From NCBI GenBank assembly GCA_050084515.1, contig CM114273.1, positions 30,070,001 to 30,134,000 of the forward strand: a stretch of DNA of 64,000 bases, written 5' to 3'. This DNA is from Blasia pusilla. Lineage: Eukaryota; Marchantiophyta; Marchantiopsida; Blasiales. Positions 13,400-25,381 of the stretch are shown piece after piece. Every line of letters starts with the position of its first letter. Position 1 is the stretch's first letter. Under the pieces are notes generated by a model. That model searched no databases. It had not been told where the DNA came from and saw only the letters and a program-made list of their open reading frames with translations. A program made the translations under genes and the position numbers.

Positions 13400-14086
13400 G
13401 ACTCTGCAACCACTAATCGGCACCGTACGATTCGTTGCATCCCGAGTGTACTTTGTAGTAAGCAGGTCGGGACCGGATAGTTTATTTATTTATTTATTTA
13501 TCATAAGTGGGTGCTTAGCGCTTGTATTACGTATGCACGAGACGATCCTGATACTGTGGACGTAGAGGTAGCAGGCGACGGAATGCAGTCTCCTCACTCT
13601 CACGGAGCTGAGCACTGAGCAGAGCAGCTGTGCTGCCACTGACAGGAACGCTGATGAAGGGTGAGGTCGAGGACGGGGAGGAAAGGAGGGAGGCGAGGCG
13701 ATCTCAAGCGAGTGATGAGTGGGCAGCTGAGGGCAGACGGCAGTGCAGATCAGAGAGCGGAGTTTCGTGCCAGCTGATCTGGATTCCGGAACCTCGAGTA
13801 GCGAATCTATGAGCTAAGCGGTATGTATTCCGGGAGCTTTTAAAGCTATAGGAGGGAATAGCTCGGGGCGGGCAGTAGAGAACTCGATCTGTGGCGACGG
13901 AGTTCTCCTGGATTTGCAGCACTCTTCCGCAATCGGAAGCAGGTGCTGCAGCGCGCTTCCTTCAGCGCGTGGCGTTCGCGAAGAAGTGTTTACGAGCTGG
14001 ATCGTGCAAATCAGAGGTTGCGAGGAGAGGAGCTCGAGCTGCGAGTGATTTCAAGAGGGGAGATTGGGAGTGTGAGGAGAGAGAGG
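13400..14086 (+). promoter_or_regulatory. Upstream region and probable 5' UTR of the pectinesterase gene
   Basis: Sequence composition shifts to GC-richer here. A (TTTA)n run lies at 13481-13500. The reading frame of the pectinesterase stays open upstream to about 13943 but contains no earlier in-frame ATG, so this part is probably untranslated leader. No defined TATA box or operator is claimed. Confidence 0.4.
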
Positions 14087-17031
14087 ATGGTGGCAGCCAT
14101 GACTTGGAGTGTTGCGGGGGCTCTGGTGCTTCTCACGGTCTCGTGCCTGCAGCACTCGGCTCTTGCGAGCCGTGCTGCGACTCGGATCCACGAGGCGAAG
14201 AATGTGGATGTTTTCCGAGATCCCAATGAAGCGGAGCTGCGTGACTTCAAGGCATGGGTGAATCGAGTAGGAGAGAAGTTCAAGCTGCTCAACAATGCCC
14301 AGCCCACGACACAGACGACGCCTGCTTCCGCGGTAGCGTTCGATGACAGCAGCAGCAGCGACAGCCATGTGCAGACGTACATTGTCGTGGATCAAAATGG
14401 CGGTGGGCAGTTTAAGACGGTGCAGGATGCAGTGAACTCCATTGAGAAAAATCAGAAGCGCACGCAGCGAATCACCATTCAAATCAACCCTGGTCGCTAC
14501 GAGTACGGGCCGCGAAACCTGCCAACCTCCACGATTGTTGCATTGAATTTGTTGCTTCCGGGCGGGCTCGGCAGCCGAATGCCAAACTTCTGCGCTGCAC
14601 TTCTGTGCCTCACTCGAATCCGTCGTCACTGCACTCATACTACAACGTGCTAGATGTGCACTTCGTAGTCTGTCGCATTGCCATGCTTACCGTACTCGCA
14701 CAGGTCCAGTGCCCTCTGGCTCACGAGATCCCATGGTGTTAGTGCTAAAGCCGATCCTCGTCTCCCCTATCCATCGCTGCAATCTATGCTCTCCTCTTGT
14801 GTTGGTTCCAGATGCATTCGCTAGCTCGCCGTACACGGTTCATGGGAACTTTCTCGGATTGCCCTTTCGAACGCCACAGTAGGAAAACGAGGGGTTGGTT
14901 TCTCGGACGTGCACGAATGGTTCCTTAGCTTCACTTGTGACTGGTGGGAGAGTTCTGAATTGGTCATGAGTCCGGCATTGTACGGTGTGTGTGTGTGTGT
15001 GTATGTGTGTAGAAGCATCGTATACTTTGCGCGGCTGCGTTCAATTCGGGAATGGGTTTATCAGGCCGCTCATTGGAATTTTGGGTTGAATTAATTTTGC
15101 AGGGAGAAGGTACTCATCGCGAAGAATCTCCCATATCTCACGCTCCAAGGTTCTGGTCGAGACAACACCCTCATCGTTCACGCCGAGACGAAAGCGCAAG
15201 CAGGCGACGACATTTCAGATGCCACTATTGCTATCAGCGCCCCCAACTTCATCGCTAGGAACATCACTTTCCAAGTACGCCCATTCTTCGCCTCCTTCGC
15301 ACCTCCCACCGATAATCGTTCATCAGTCGTCCCTTACACTGCTGATCACCGACTGAGTTCCTTCACCAAGTCGTGAATCCCGCTTCCCCATGGCTTGGAT
15401 CCATGAATCCTTGAGTCCTCGAATCTAGCGAATACACGAGTTAGCTAGCGTGGTACTGTCAGAGAGAATCTAGGAGTTGAGAACTTCAGACCGAGAGATT
15501 CCTATGAATTCGAAGCTCGGTCCACTCGGGGATGGAGAATGTGAAGGTCGCATGGATGAAATGCTCGTCCCATGCTTTGGAGCTAAGAGTGTGTTGTTCA
15601 CTGCAGTCGTTTGGGGATGCTCATAAGGGGACTTGCGCTGCTTTAAAGACTGCGGTTTCTTAGCAAAAGATGCGTTGGAAGGCGGGGATTGACTGATTCG
15701 TGATATGTGATGGGTTTCTCTTGACAGAATTCTTCGCCTGCTCCTCCGTCTGGAGCAGTCGGTCAGCAAGCCACGGCAGTGTACATATCTGGAGATATGG
15801 TTGCATTCCACGGATGCGGTTTCCTGGGAGCCCAAGACACTCTATACGACCACAACGGTCGCCACTACTTCGAAGAATGCTACATCGAGGGTTCCATCGA
15901 CTTCATCTACGGGAATGGAAAGTCCCTGTACAATGTAAGCACAAGCTTACGTCCGCAGGGAGTCGCCAGGCTGCACTCCGCTTCTGCTGAGCAATCGTGT
16001 GTCGTAAAATAGCTCATTTTACGATCGTATAAGGCCTGCCACAACCTCCATCGCTGCGTGCTCAACCGCAGCGAGCTATTTCGTACCTAGCCGTGCTGTG
16101 CTCTGAGAGTTCCAATGCAAGTCGCATTCTGTTTCCGTCGTGAGTCGATAGTTTCTAACACGCATTGAGGTCACTCCTGCTGCAGAAATGCCAACTGCAC
16201 GTGATCCCAACGAAAACGGGTTCATTGACTGCACAAAAGAGGGAAGGTGGAGAGGACACGGGATTCTCTTTCTTGGACTGTGCTGTCACAGGAATGGGAC
16301 GAGTGTACTTGGGACGGGCGTGGGGAGTTTATTCTCGAGTGGTATTCGCCAACACTTGGCTAGACGACATCGTCATCCCTGAAGGCTGGCAAGATTGGAG
16401 CGATCCGTCCCGCGAACAGTAAGTATCGCTTCCCAGACCCTCGAGTCATCCGTCACCGCGCGGATGGCTGTCTGTTCGATCTCTACCACTTTTCGGAAGG
16501 TCGACGCATGGAAATAAGTTTTCGGTGCTCGTCGCACCTGATGAGGATTGGATGTAGCTTCGGGAGCTCGTAGTCGGTCTCACAGTGTCTCGATCGGCGA
16601 GCTCAGAGTCCTCACGGAGGACAATGTCGCGGTGATAACAGCTTTCGTCGAGTGAGCTCTCAGCGCTGTCTCTCGTGAAAGGAATCGAATGTGAGGGTTC
16701 GATGTGAGAATCTACTTCTTTTGTCTCTCCCTCGAATTACCAACGCAATTCGAGGTCCGCTGTCTGTGTAGTCATCTGCCTCGGACTCGATTTCCCACTC
16801 GGAATCGACTGTCGTCGATTTGGGGGTAGTGACGATTTAATGCTGAGGCGAAATTTCTGTTTGCTTTTTTTCGTTGCTCTTCGCAGAACGGTGTACTATG
16901 GGGAGTACGATTGCTACGGTCCCGGATCGACCACCGCCGGACGAGTGTCGTGGGCTCGCCAACTTTCTTACGATGAGGCCGCACCCTTCATGTCCCTCAG
17001 CTACGTCGACGGACAGTACTGGGTGTTTTAG
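14087..17031 (+). CDS. PME: Pectinesterase (pectin methylesterase), secreted, 5 exons
   Basis: The enzyme removes methyl esters from homogalacturonan in the cell wall. Exons read from splice sites and homology are 14087-14502, 15103-15274, 15728-15934, 16186-16418 and 16887-17031, all with GT-AG introns and phases that join exactly into 390 codons. Residues 1-27 form a signal peptide (hydrophobic LVLLTVSC). The catalytic domain runs from about residue 97 ([19 protein letters not shown]) to the end. Family active-site residues are visible: Gln210 (GQQATA), Gln232-Asp233 (GAQDTLY), Asp254 (SIDFIYGNG) and Arg309 (YLGRAWG). The C-terminal [12 protein letters not shown] motif is in exon 5. Only about 70 residues separate the signal from the catalytic domain, too short for the PMEI pro-domain. 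ATG 14087 is the first in-frame ATG; ATG 14099 is an alternative. The gene converges with the RUS1-like gene. It looks intact. Confidence 0.93.
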
Positions 17032-19993
17032 AGCAGTTTCCACCGTCTCGACTACTTCCAGCTCCACCCTCAACGACTTCCAGCTCCACAGACACAGACG
17101 TTCCCTTCTTCTCTCCTCCGGAAGAATCCGGACTTTCTCCCGGTGACACGAGAGTGTGTCACCGACGGATTGTCACGAAGATATGCACAAATCGGTGGTG
17201 GGGGGCCGCTCAATTGTAAATGTATCAATCACTGCGTCCCCGACGAGAGTCGGGGAAGATAAATTATGTCGCGATGATTGTCAGGTCGGTGTAATTCACA
17301 CCACATACTTCGGACTTCAGCTCGCGTGTGAGCGAGTTTTAGATAGGGTTCTACGACTTTAGAACATGAACGTTCGGTCTTGAGCGGAGGAAATCCTCCG
17401 GCGCTTTTGTAAGCTTGTGTACCGAAATACCATTTTTTTTCTTCTCGTCGTACGCCTCTGTTCATTGCGCATGGGATCAATCGCACGGAAGATGATCCTC
17501 GACAATGTGTCTGAATTGACTTTCTAGGTCCGATGATCCGATCGCCCTACAGTTTCTCTCCCCATCCGATGAGTATCTGGGGATATGCGTCAGATGAGAC
17601 GATGGGCGTTCGCATCGATGAGAAGTGAAGGTGAGTAAAGCACTAGCATCGATGCGCTACGAGGGTCTACTTTATGTCCGCGTTCTGCTATATCGCAAAT
17701 CTCTGTCAGCTAGCGCGAGCAGTTAATACCAAAGGCGTGAAGCAGAATCGCTCCGTGCACGCACTGAGATCGTGCATTACCCTTTCATCGAATCTGACAT
17801 TTCTCGGAGCGAGAGTCCACCAAATTCTCGCGAAACTCGTGCAGGTCGGCTATAGCTAACATACCATATCGGGTAGGCAAGCCCGGAGAGATTGGAAGGA
17901 CATGACAAATTATTACAGCTACCAGTTCCCCCCCGCGAGAAAAGCTTCGGTAGCGCTGGTCGTATCAACATGAAGATTGGACTGCAAACGCGGCAACTAG
18001 ACAAAGTCGACGAGGATTGGGGAAGAAGATATGATGAAACTCGTTACCCTTAGCATCTCCTCGTTTGGGAGACCATTCATGTCCGAGCAGACGGATGCAG
18101 CATTCCCTGCCGCAGACGGCCGAGTGGGGCGGAAATTAAGACAGGACGGCTGCTCGTTCGTCTTCTCGCCCACGTCCGGAAACGTGTGCGTCCGAAGTGA
18201 AGTCCTGCGTCAGAGAAGCAGGTGAGTGCAAGTCCGCTCGTAGTCTATTTGTCCGACATGCGTGGGCAAGGATCCCGCAGCCCGCTGAACATGGTACACT
18301 TCTAAAGCACGTGCAATCTGGGTAGGTGCCCTAGTGAGAATGCAATGGCGAACTCAGTTTATGGCATCCGTTTGCGATCGTGCTTCTGCTTCCCAAAGTG
18401 CGCAGGCTGTCATGAATCCCAAACGCCTAGACAGCGACGCAGACGCACTCTATGATTTGTCTCCGAACGTTTTTCTGTTTCCCACAGTGCGCAATACACA
18501 TGCATCCACCAAAAAAAACCTAGGAAACTAATCGCTGTTCATTGTAAGCATTCTGTCGCTCCCGCCCGCCTTCAACTAGAAACTGCCACATGCATCCTGG
18601 ACATCTAGTGCCCTGATGGCAGAAGCTATGGCGGCCTCGGTTTTGTGTCACATTTTAGCATCCTACTTCCGAAAATGCGCAGGATATGAGAACTCACGAC
18701 GCCCAAGAGAAGCAAATTCGAGCACGGTGGCAGCCTAACTTTGTAGAGCTGCCGGTGCGCTCGCTCGCCTTCACACAGAATACATCCGAACTTCGGGAAC
18801 TTAGACACACATCATAATGGTTACTTCGTTCCCCATCTGGAAAGAAGGCGATTCAGTTTGAGTTGTCTTCGTTTTCCTGAACTCAAACTTCCAGAAACAC
18901 ATTGGCAGCTTCTGGAAAATCGCACTAAGTCGAGACTCCACCTCTGGCGATTTTACTCGCAACGAGGGAGGATCGAAGGTACCGGCACTGGCAGAGTCGA
19001 CGCTCATATCTCTGCCACCCTGAGCTGCCACACCAAACTCTACCTCTGTTTAGAGGTCATAAAATACGCTTCCGACTTTCTCAATCAATGTTTCCCCGTT
19101 CACTTCGTCATAGGCAGCTCACATTGTACCCGTGTACATTGTCAGTGCGTTGAAGCTGGATACAACGCTTTCTACTGACCGTTCAGTGCCAACGTTTTCT
19201 TTTCCAGCGCAGTTCGAGTGTGAAGCAAACTAGTGGAAAACTCTCTCCCTAACCGATAATTTCTCCCTACGCTAAGTATCCCTTTGCTGCCGTTGCCTGC
19301 GGTCGATTACGATGTCCTCCCCCCTTCATTCTCGAAAACACTGGATTCCATACATCAATGTCATCTAAATCTTCTCCGTGCTGACAAAATAATCCAAAAT
19401 GAGTGGCACTACACACAATACACTCGACTTGGGAAGGCAAAATCTCCCTTGTATGCAGTATTCAAAACTCTCTCAGTATGCAATCTTCAAAAAAATGCTG
19501 GTACTGTGTAAACCGAAGACTACAAATATGGTTGGTTTGTGGCAACGTAGGCTTCTTTTTCGTGAATTGTACACTTCAGGTAGGCGACATCTACCCACAC
19601 AAGTGTCCTGTTGATGTAGTCGTGTCGCGGGCGAAACTCCGAACTTGGAACTCATCCGCAGTAAAATCGCAAAATGGCAAAGTACCCTCGCGATTGCTTA
19701 CCGAATGTGCGGCGGTCTCGCAGGAGGAGGGACTGTTCGCAGCTAACGCCGATCACGCTGTGGAACATATGCGGCTTGGATGCGTGAGTTTCGGATATCC
19801 CTAAACTGCTACTTCCACATTCGAAAATTGCATCCAACTTCACTCTAGACAGTCACACAATTTTCTGCACCAGGAACGTAGAAGTCTCCCGATCAGGAGA
19901 TATACTATATACTCTAGATGCGGACGGTAAATAGACCGACGTACAGAAGTGCAGTGGTGGATCTTCTGAACTTGGCGATTACTGCTTTCCATT
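17032..19993. other. Intergenic DNA between two convergent genes
   Basis: Nearly 3 kb holding the 3' ends of the plus-strand pectinesterase and the minus-strand RUS1-like gene. Composition is mixed, and short open frames (for example 19403-19804 plus) show no domain. No RNA gene or transposon protein was recognised. Confidence 0.5.
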
Positions 19994-22900
19994 TCACGCC
20001 TTCGCATCAGACAATTGCTGCAACGTTTGGGTATTATTTTCTAGAATCCTATTGGGTGCAGGCCTCGCAACCAGCCCATCGCTAACCCATCCACCCTCCG
20101 CAAGAACTCTAGCTATTTTCTCAAAATTCTTCTCCATTAAATCATGAGTGACACGAAGAATCCCATCTCTACCGCAGTCCTTCACGATCCCGGTAGACGG
20201 AACGCCTTTCTCCTTGGTATAGTTATACAAGTACACCAATTGGACCATGGCTCTCAACAAATCACGAGGAGATGCGGCTTCTTTCAGAACGACCTACACA
20301 CAGCCAGCAGCACTCTCAACACTTCCATGTCCACATGATACAGAGGTGCACAAACCTTGCTAGAGGCTGATTTCAAGTTGTAGAGTCTATGAATTAATTT
20401 CAGGAAGAGAAGAAAACGAATGGAGATTGATAGCCACCCCAACATTTTATAAGAAGATACGGTACCCACTCCAACGCAATGCTCTAGATTGGTGGACGCG
20501 AAACGATCCAAGCGAACTGGATATAGAAGCTCACCTTCATGTGATCGCCCTGTCTAGCCAAAAGATACTGGTCACGATCGTACAGAGCCACCAAAGCCTC
20601 AGCTTCTCCTTTGGTACGCACCACTGATCCTAAACTGGCGCCAAGCTCAACATTTTTCTCAATCGCTGAGGCAATCCTCTTCACCTCCGTCGACAAAGAA
20701 CCAAAGGATCTCTGCACAAGTTGTAAAGCGGATCATAAGTCATCCCAGAAGGTAGATGTCTGAGTAAGCTGGACGCAAATCGCACATCATTGAACGCATC
20801 AACAGTACTGCCCATACTCATTCTATTCTAACTCATGCAAAGCTTAAGTGTGTGCCCATAAAAGTCGCTGTGACTGATCCATTGACCCTTCCAAAGTAGA
20901 TAAACGGATCTGCAATGGGACAAATCTCCAAAGTTGTCGAATTTACTCCCTCACTATAAAACAATGACAATGAAATCCATGAGCACTTCACAGTAATCCT
21001 TCTACTCTAAAAAATCCCTCCCTGAGTTCGTTTTGACAGAAAAAATACTAGAAGAGCAAAAGTATACCTCTTGATTTTGTTCGGAAACAAACCACGGAAA
21101 TCCAAAAAAGATAGGCTCTGCTGCATTCACATCTTTGACAGTTGGGACTTTTCCGCTCTCCAAGAATTGCGCCAGTACAAGACCTGCATAGGGAAACGGT
21201 GATCATCACGAGCTCCAGAATGGACTACAGTAGCAACAGAGTTTGCTACACTAGCTTCACATATTGCTCAGCTCCACGATCTGCATCCTAGAAAGCAGAC
21301 TCATACGAGGTAGCAGATCATCCGGTACAGGGGTCTACTTTTGGTACTCTCGCTTGGAGCATTTTGATAGAGAGCAACAATACCCTATCATGGAAAAACC
21401 TATGGCTGAACATAAAGGGTACCACTTGAGACTAACTGAAAGTTTCCAAGATAATTTTCCCACAAGACTACAAATTTGTGAGAAGGAGCATAGAGTACCA
21501 TCCCCGTAGAATATTCAGAGTATCGTCACTGTTTCACAAAGACGACAGAGAAGCTATTTAACAACCGTGCCTGACTTTAAAAAATGAAAGGGTCTAGGAA
21601 GAGCAGTCTATCCACCACATTTCATAGTTTTGGTAAGAAGTTCGAAGTAGTAAGACAGAAGACAACTTACTTGCACGATAAGGATTTAATGTACGTAACT
21701 GCACTGCCTGGTATGACTTCAAATTGAAAAATATGTGAAGGGCGCTGACTGCACTAAAGGTCACAACCAATGATGGTCCTGATGATCCCACACAACCTGA
21801 GATCAAAATTCCTAAGCCGATGCCCACTGATTTGCTTGCCATGCCTTGAGCTTCTCCTTTCGCAATTATCTGAAAGCAAGAGGTTGCATAAATCAGATGG
21901 CAGCAGTGCGCAAAGAAGAGATCCTTGCTGAAGTTGAAATCATGACCTTTAAAATTGGAAAATCAACTCCTAAACCATCGTCTTTGCGTCTTACAAATTC
22001 AGCCGGCACACAAATCAAACTACTCCCCTCTTACCTCAGCAAAATTTCGTTGGGCTGCCATATTTGCATTGAAGCAACTTTTTGTAGCAGCCTGCACACA
22101 TGAACAGTAGTTCAGAAATCCTGTGGACAAAGACCTAGAACTTGTAGAGAGCAATCAAGAATTGAAAACCACTGCCAAAAAAAATCTACATCTTAATATG
22201 GAAGTCATACCTGGATCAAACCAGCAGCAGATCGCCCAGCTCCTGCTGCTGCAGCCAGGTAGACAAAGAGATGGGGAACTACTGGAGTGAGCAACTCCAA
22301 CCCATAAGATGCATTCTCGATGATGTCTGAGACAAGCCTCCATCCTTTTGGATGAACATCAAAATGTCGTCCATACTTAGAGAGCATAATTTTACTGAGG
22401 TATCCAATACCATCTCTTAGCACCCAATTAACGGCAGCTGCAGTAGGAATGGCTCCTTTACCCAACCCCACAGCATAGAGCAGAGCCTGTGAAGGAATAT
22501 CTTCCGGTCAGTACTAAGTGACATTTAGAATCTCAAGTGTCTAAATTGGCTAACAGCTTGGAGATTTGCAAATATAGCATGGGTTGCCACGTCTGATGCC
22601 TTGAAGGAAAAAATGAACGAACTTATATTTGCACATGGACTGTACTCGCCATGTGGTGCCTGTCATATCCTTGCAAACATAGACCACATGCCCTAGTCAG
22701 ACACTGCTAGTAAGTGGGATGGGTGGATATAGAAGAAGCAGTGAAGAATATATTATGAGTGCTTACCATAGTGAGTGTTTGAGCGTTCAGGATTTACAGC
22801 AAGAGACAGGGAGAGGGAGAGGGAGAGGGAGAGTGAGAGCGGGAGAGAGAGAAAGAGAACCTGTGTGGTAAGAACTCCACTGATTTGGCTGGCAATGATT

Positions 22901-24183
22901 TGGGCCATTCTCCACGAAGTGAATTCCAAGTAATCTTCTGTCACACTCCCAGGAAAACCTGCTGGTAGGAACACTTGCTTGATGAGTTCGCTACACCAAA
23001 CACTTGCATTCTGCAGAGTTTCCTCCACACTCTTCCCTTTGAGCCGCCAACCCAAACTCCTTTTTCTTTGGACCTCTTCCTTGTGCTCTTTCCTTTCTTC
23101 GTCCTTTTCAAAACTGTGCTCATACGATTGGGCTTCTTCCTCGTTGCGCTTGACCACATCAAACAAGAACTCATCTTCTTCCAAATCTATGAGATATCGT
23201 TTCCACTCACCACCTCTCACCTCCCAGACAGCCCCCGAAAGCCCGTTGGTCTGATCTTCTCCTCTGTCCGCAACCACCATTCCTTTGTCTTCACCACCAT
23301 TGTTTCCGTTGGTTCCGTCTGCCAGCATCCGGGGCCTAGAGAAAGATTTCGCGTGGGCAGAATGCTTTAAATCCAGAGAGCTCACGAAAAATCCGGCCAG
23401 GAATGCAGATGCAGCCCACACTAGCAACCCAGAATTGACCCTGTGTCGAAGCAGAGAAAACAAACTCGAGAAGAAGTTTAATCCTCCTTCATCCGGAGTG
23501 GGAAAATTCCCATCATGGCTGCTCCCTCCACCACCACCGCCCCCGCCTCCGCCTCCAGCTCCACCCCATCCATTTCCGTTGCTTCCATTACCAGGTCCTC
23601 TCCCAAATTGAGACAATTTATACAACAAACCAAGCTTTACTTTCCGGGACTCAATACCCCATTTCTCACTACGGGCATAGACACGGCCATAGCCACCGTG
23701 CTGCGAAGACCTACCCTCGGCTCTTCGCCTGCTTCGTCCACATGTACTCACCAAAAAACTCTTTCCCCCTACAAAGGCTTCCGTAAATGTACTCCCACTG
23801 TCTGAATTGGCCGCGCCATCTATACTCGTTGCAAGACCTGACCTTCGGAGCGGAGTTCGTCCATTCCTACGCGATCTCTCCGTCAACGAAACGAGCCTAC
23901 AAAACTTATTCTCGACTCGCACAATTCCTTCCTGCGCTTCGGTGACGTTCCTGCCTGCGACTAACCCTAACGCCTTAACTGCTCGCCTCCTTGCAGCAGC
24001 TTCGACCTCTCCTAAACCCCAAGCCCCGGAGCTGCCTTTCCTAACTGTCACCGACTCCGACCACCTTCGTCCTCCGTTTACCGTCTGTCGAAAGTGAGTG
24101 AGATTGACTGAAGTGCTGCAGAAATCTCTCCCATGTGGACCCGGAAGTAGAGCCCTGCTTGGGCTAGCTTGCACCAAACTCAT
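19994..24183 (-). CDS. RUS1: RUS1-like protein (ROOT UV-B SENSITIVE, DUF647), 7 exons
   Basis: RUS proteins act in UV-B/vitamin B6-linked seedling photoprotection; RUS1 is plastid-targeted. Exons on the minus strand are 24183-22861, 22486-22211, 22091-22035, 21869-21671, 21183-21068, 20711-20535 and 20293-19994. GT-AG introns and phases join into 815 codons. An in-frame TAG at 24219-24217 precedes the first ATG, which fixes the start. Residues 1-190 are Ser/Arg-rich and fit a transit region. Residues 194-220 are Gly-rich. Residues 251-270 are hydrophobic, a possible membrane span. Residues 345-377 are charged and coiled-coil-like. The RUS core starts near 318 ([13 protein letters not shown]) and includes [17 protein letters not shown] (405-421), [38 protein letters not shown] and LRTLNPYRA. 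The C-terminus has [16 protein letters not shown]. The long N-terminus and C-terminal motif point to RUS1 rather than RUS2-6; that subfamily call is from memory. Confidence 0.88.
22806..22858. repeat. GA-rich simple repeat in RUS1 intron 1
   Basis: An interrupted (GAGAGG/GA)n tract sits immediately inside the 5' splice site of intron 1 (donor GT is the complement of 22859-22860). On the transcript it is a CU-rich tract directly after the donor. Length variation here could influence splicing. Confidence 0.8.
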
Positions 24184-25380
24184 ACTTCTCCTGCGCTGAT
24201 GCGTATCGGAGTGCGTCTAAAACCCCTATTCCTGCTAGCAAACGCAACACGACACTGCAACAGAAAAACAGTACACCTCTGCTTTCGCCATCCTATCCAT
24301 ATTCGATTCAGAGCTCCAGAGGACCATGATTCCGAATGAATGCTTCTCCGGGCAGCCCAAACAAGGAGCGGCGCACGGAGCCTAGGGATGCATCATTCAA
24401 AACGGCCCTCAAGCGGCACAATCCCAATCCTCAGAAAATCACGAAGCGAACGCTACTGGCTAACCACCAACAGATCCCTTTCAGCTGACTCATGTCCGTT
24501 TCCCTCAATTTCTGTCGACGAAACTCAGATCTTAGACCCCTATCTCCTGCCACCGGCGATTCTGCTCATGTCCCAGCGCCGTACGCTTCTGGCGTTGACG
24601 TTGCAAGCTGCGACTCAATAATCCCCAGCGAGTCTCAGAGGTTTCTCTAGCACGTCCCTGCACCGGACACCATCGCCAAATGTTCTGCGGTGACAACCGG
24701 AGAACCGCCAGTCATCTGCCTCCTGATTCCTCCTCCCTGGCTTCCGCTTCGACACTCGTCCCTAACGCAACGTCACAAACCTCACGAGGCGAGGCGTCTG
24801 GCTTTCGGATTATTCGTTCACACGATTCTCAAAACCGCCACTCCACCCTTACTCAGTGCGTCAATCGACGACGACGGCAGCCGCAAAGCAACGCGACGGC
24901 AATGAAAAACCATGGGGCGGTCCGATCCTCCTCGATAGAACAAGAGTTGGAGATCATCTGCCGCTTAGGACGGACACTTACCCCATCCGTGCCAGCCATG
25001 CTTCGCGGATCGGTACATCACCCGAAAGATATGGTGTTTGGAGGGGGTGTGGAAAGCATATCCAACTCCGACTAATTCATTGTACTTGTGGGTTTTGGCA
25101 CTTGGAAGTGACGATTTTTTTTTCTCTCGATACGTTTCATTACATTTCTAAAAAATAATTTTGTCACTTAACGGGGGATGTAGAAACACTCGTAAGATGC
25201 TAGTGATACGAATAAATATGCAAATGAGCTTTTGTAAAATTAATTTATAGTTTTTATTTCATCTATGAATTTTTTATATCCTTATACATTATATTTGGTA
25301 TGTAGTCATTTTCATTATTTGAATGTTCATTGTTTCTAATCGTAATATGGATAGAACTTCTCTTTTGTATTCTAGATAAT
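24184..25380 (-). promoter_or_regulatory. Upstream region of the RUS1-like gene
   Basis: GC-richer sequence continues to about 25075 and then drops sharply to AT-rich, marking the edge of the gene island. It presumably contains the promoter and 5' UTR. Plus-strand open frames at 24340-24621 and 24680-25075 lack recognisable domains and are not called. Confidence 0.4.
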
Positions 25381-25381
25381 G

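Noticed and set aside
14011-14638. Minus-strand open frames of 123 and 195 codons
   Set aside because: They overlap pectinesterase exon 1 on the opposite strand and show no domain.
19403-19804. 133-codon open frame between the two host genes
   Set aside because: No domain, no splice context, and it lies in the shared 3' flank of two convergent genes.
22975-24097. Plus-strand open frames of 91-131 codons
   Set aside because: They are antisense shadows of RUS1 exon 1, which has matching splice sites and family motifs.
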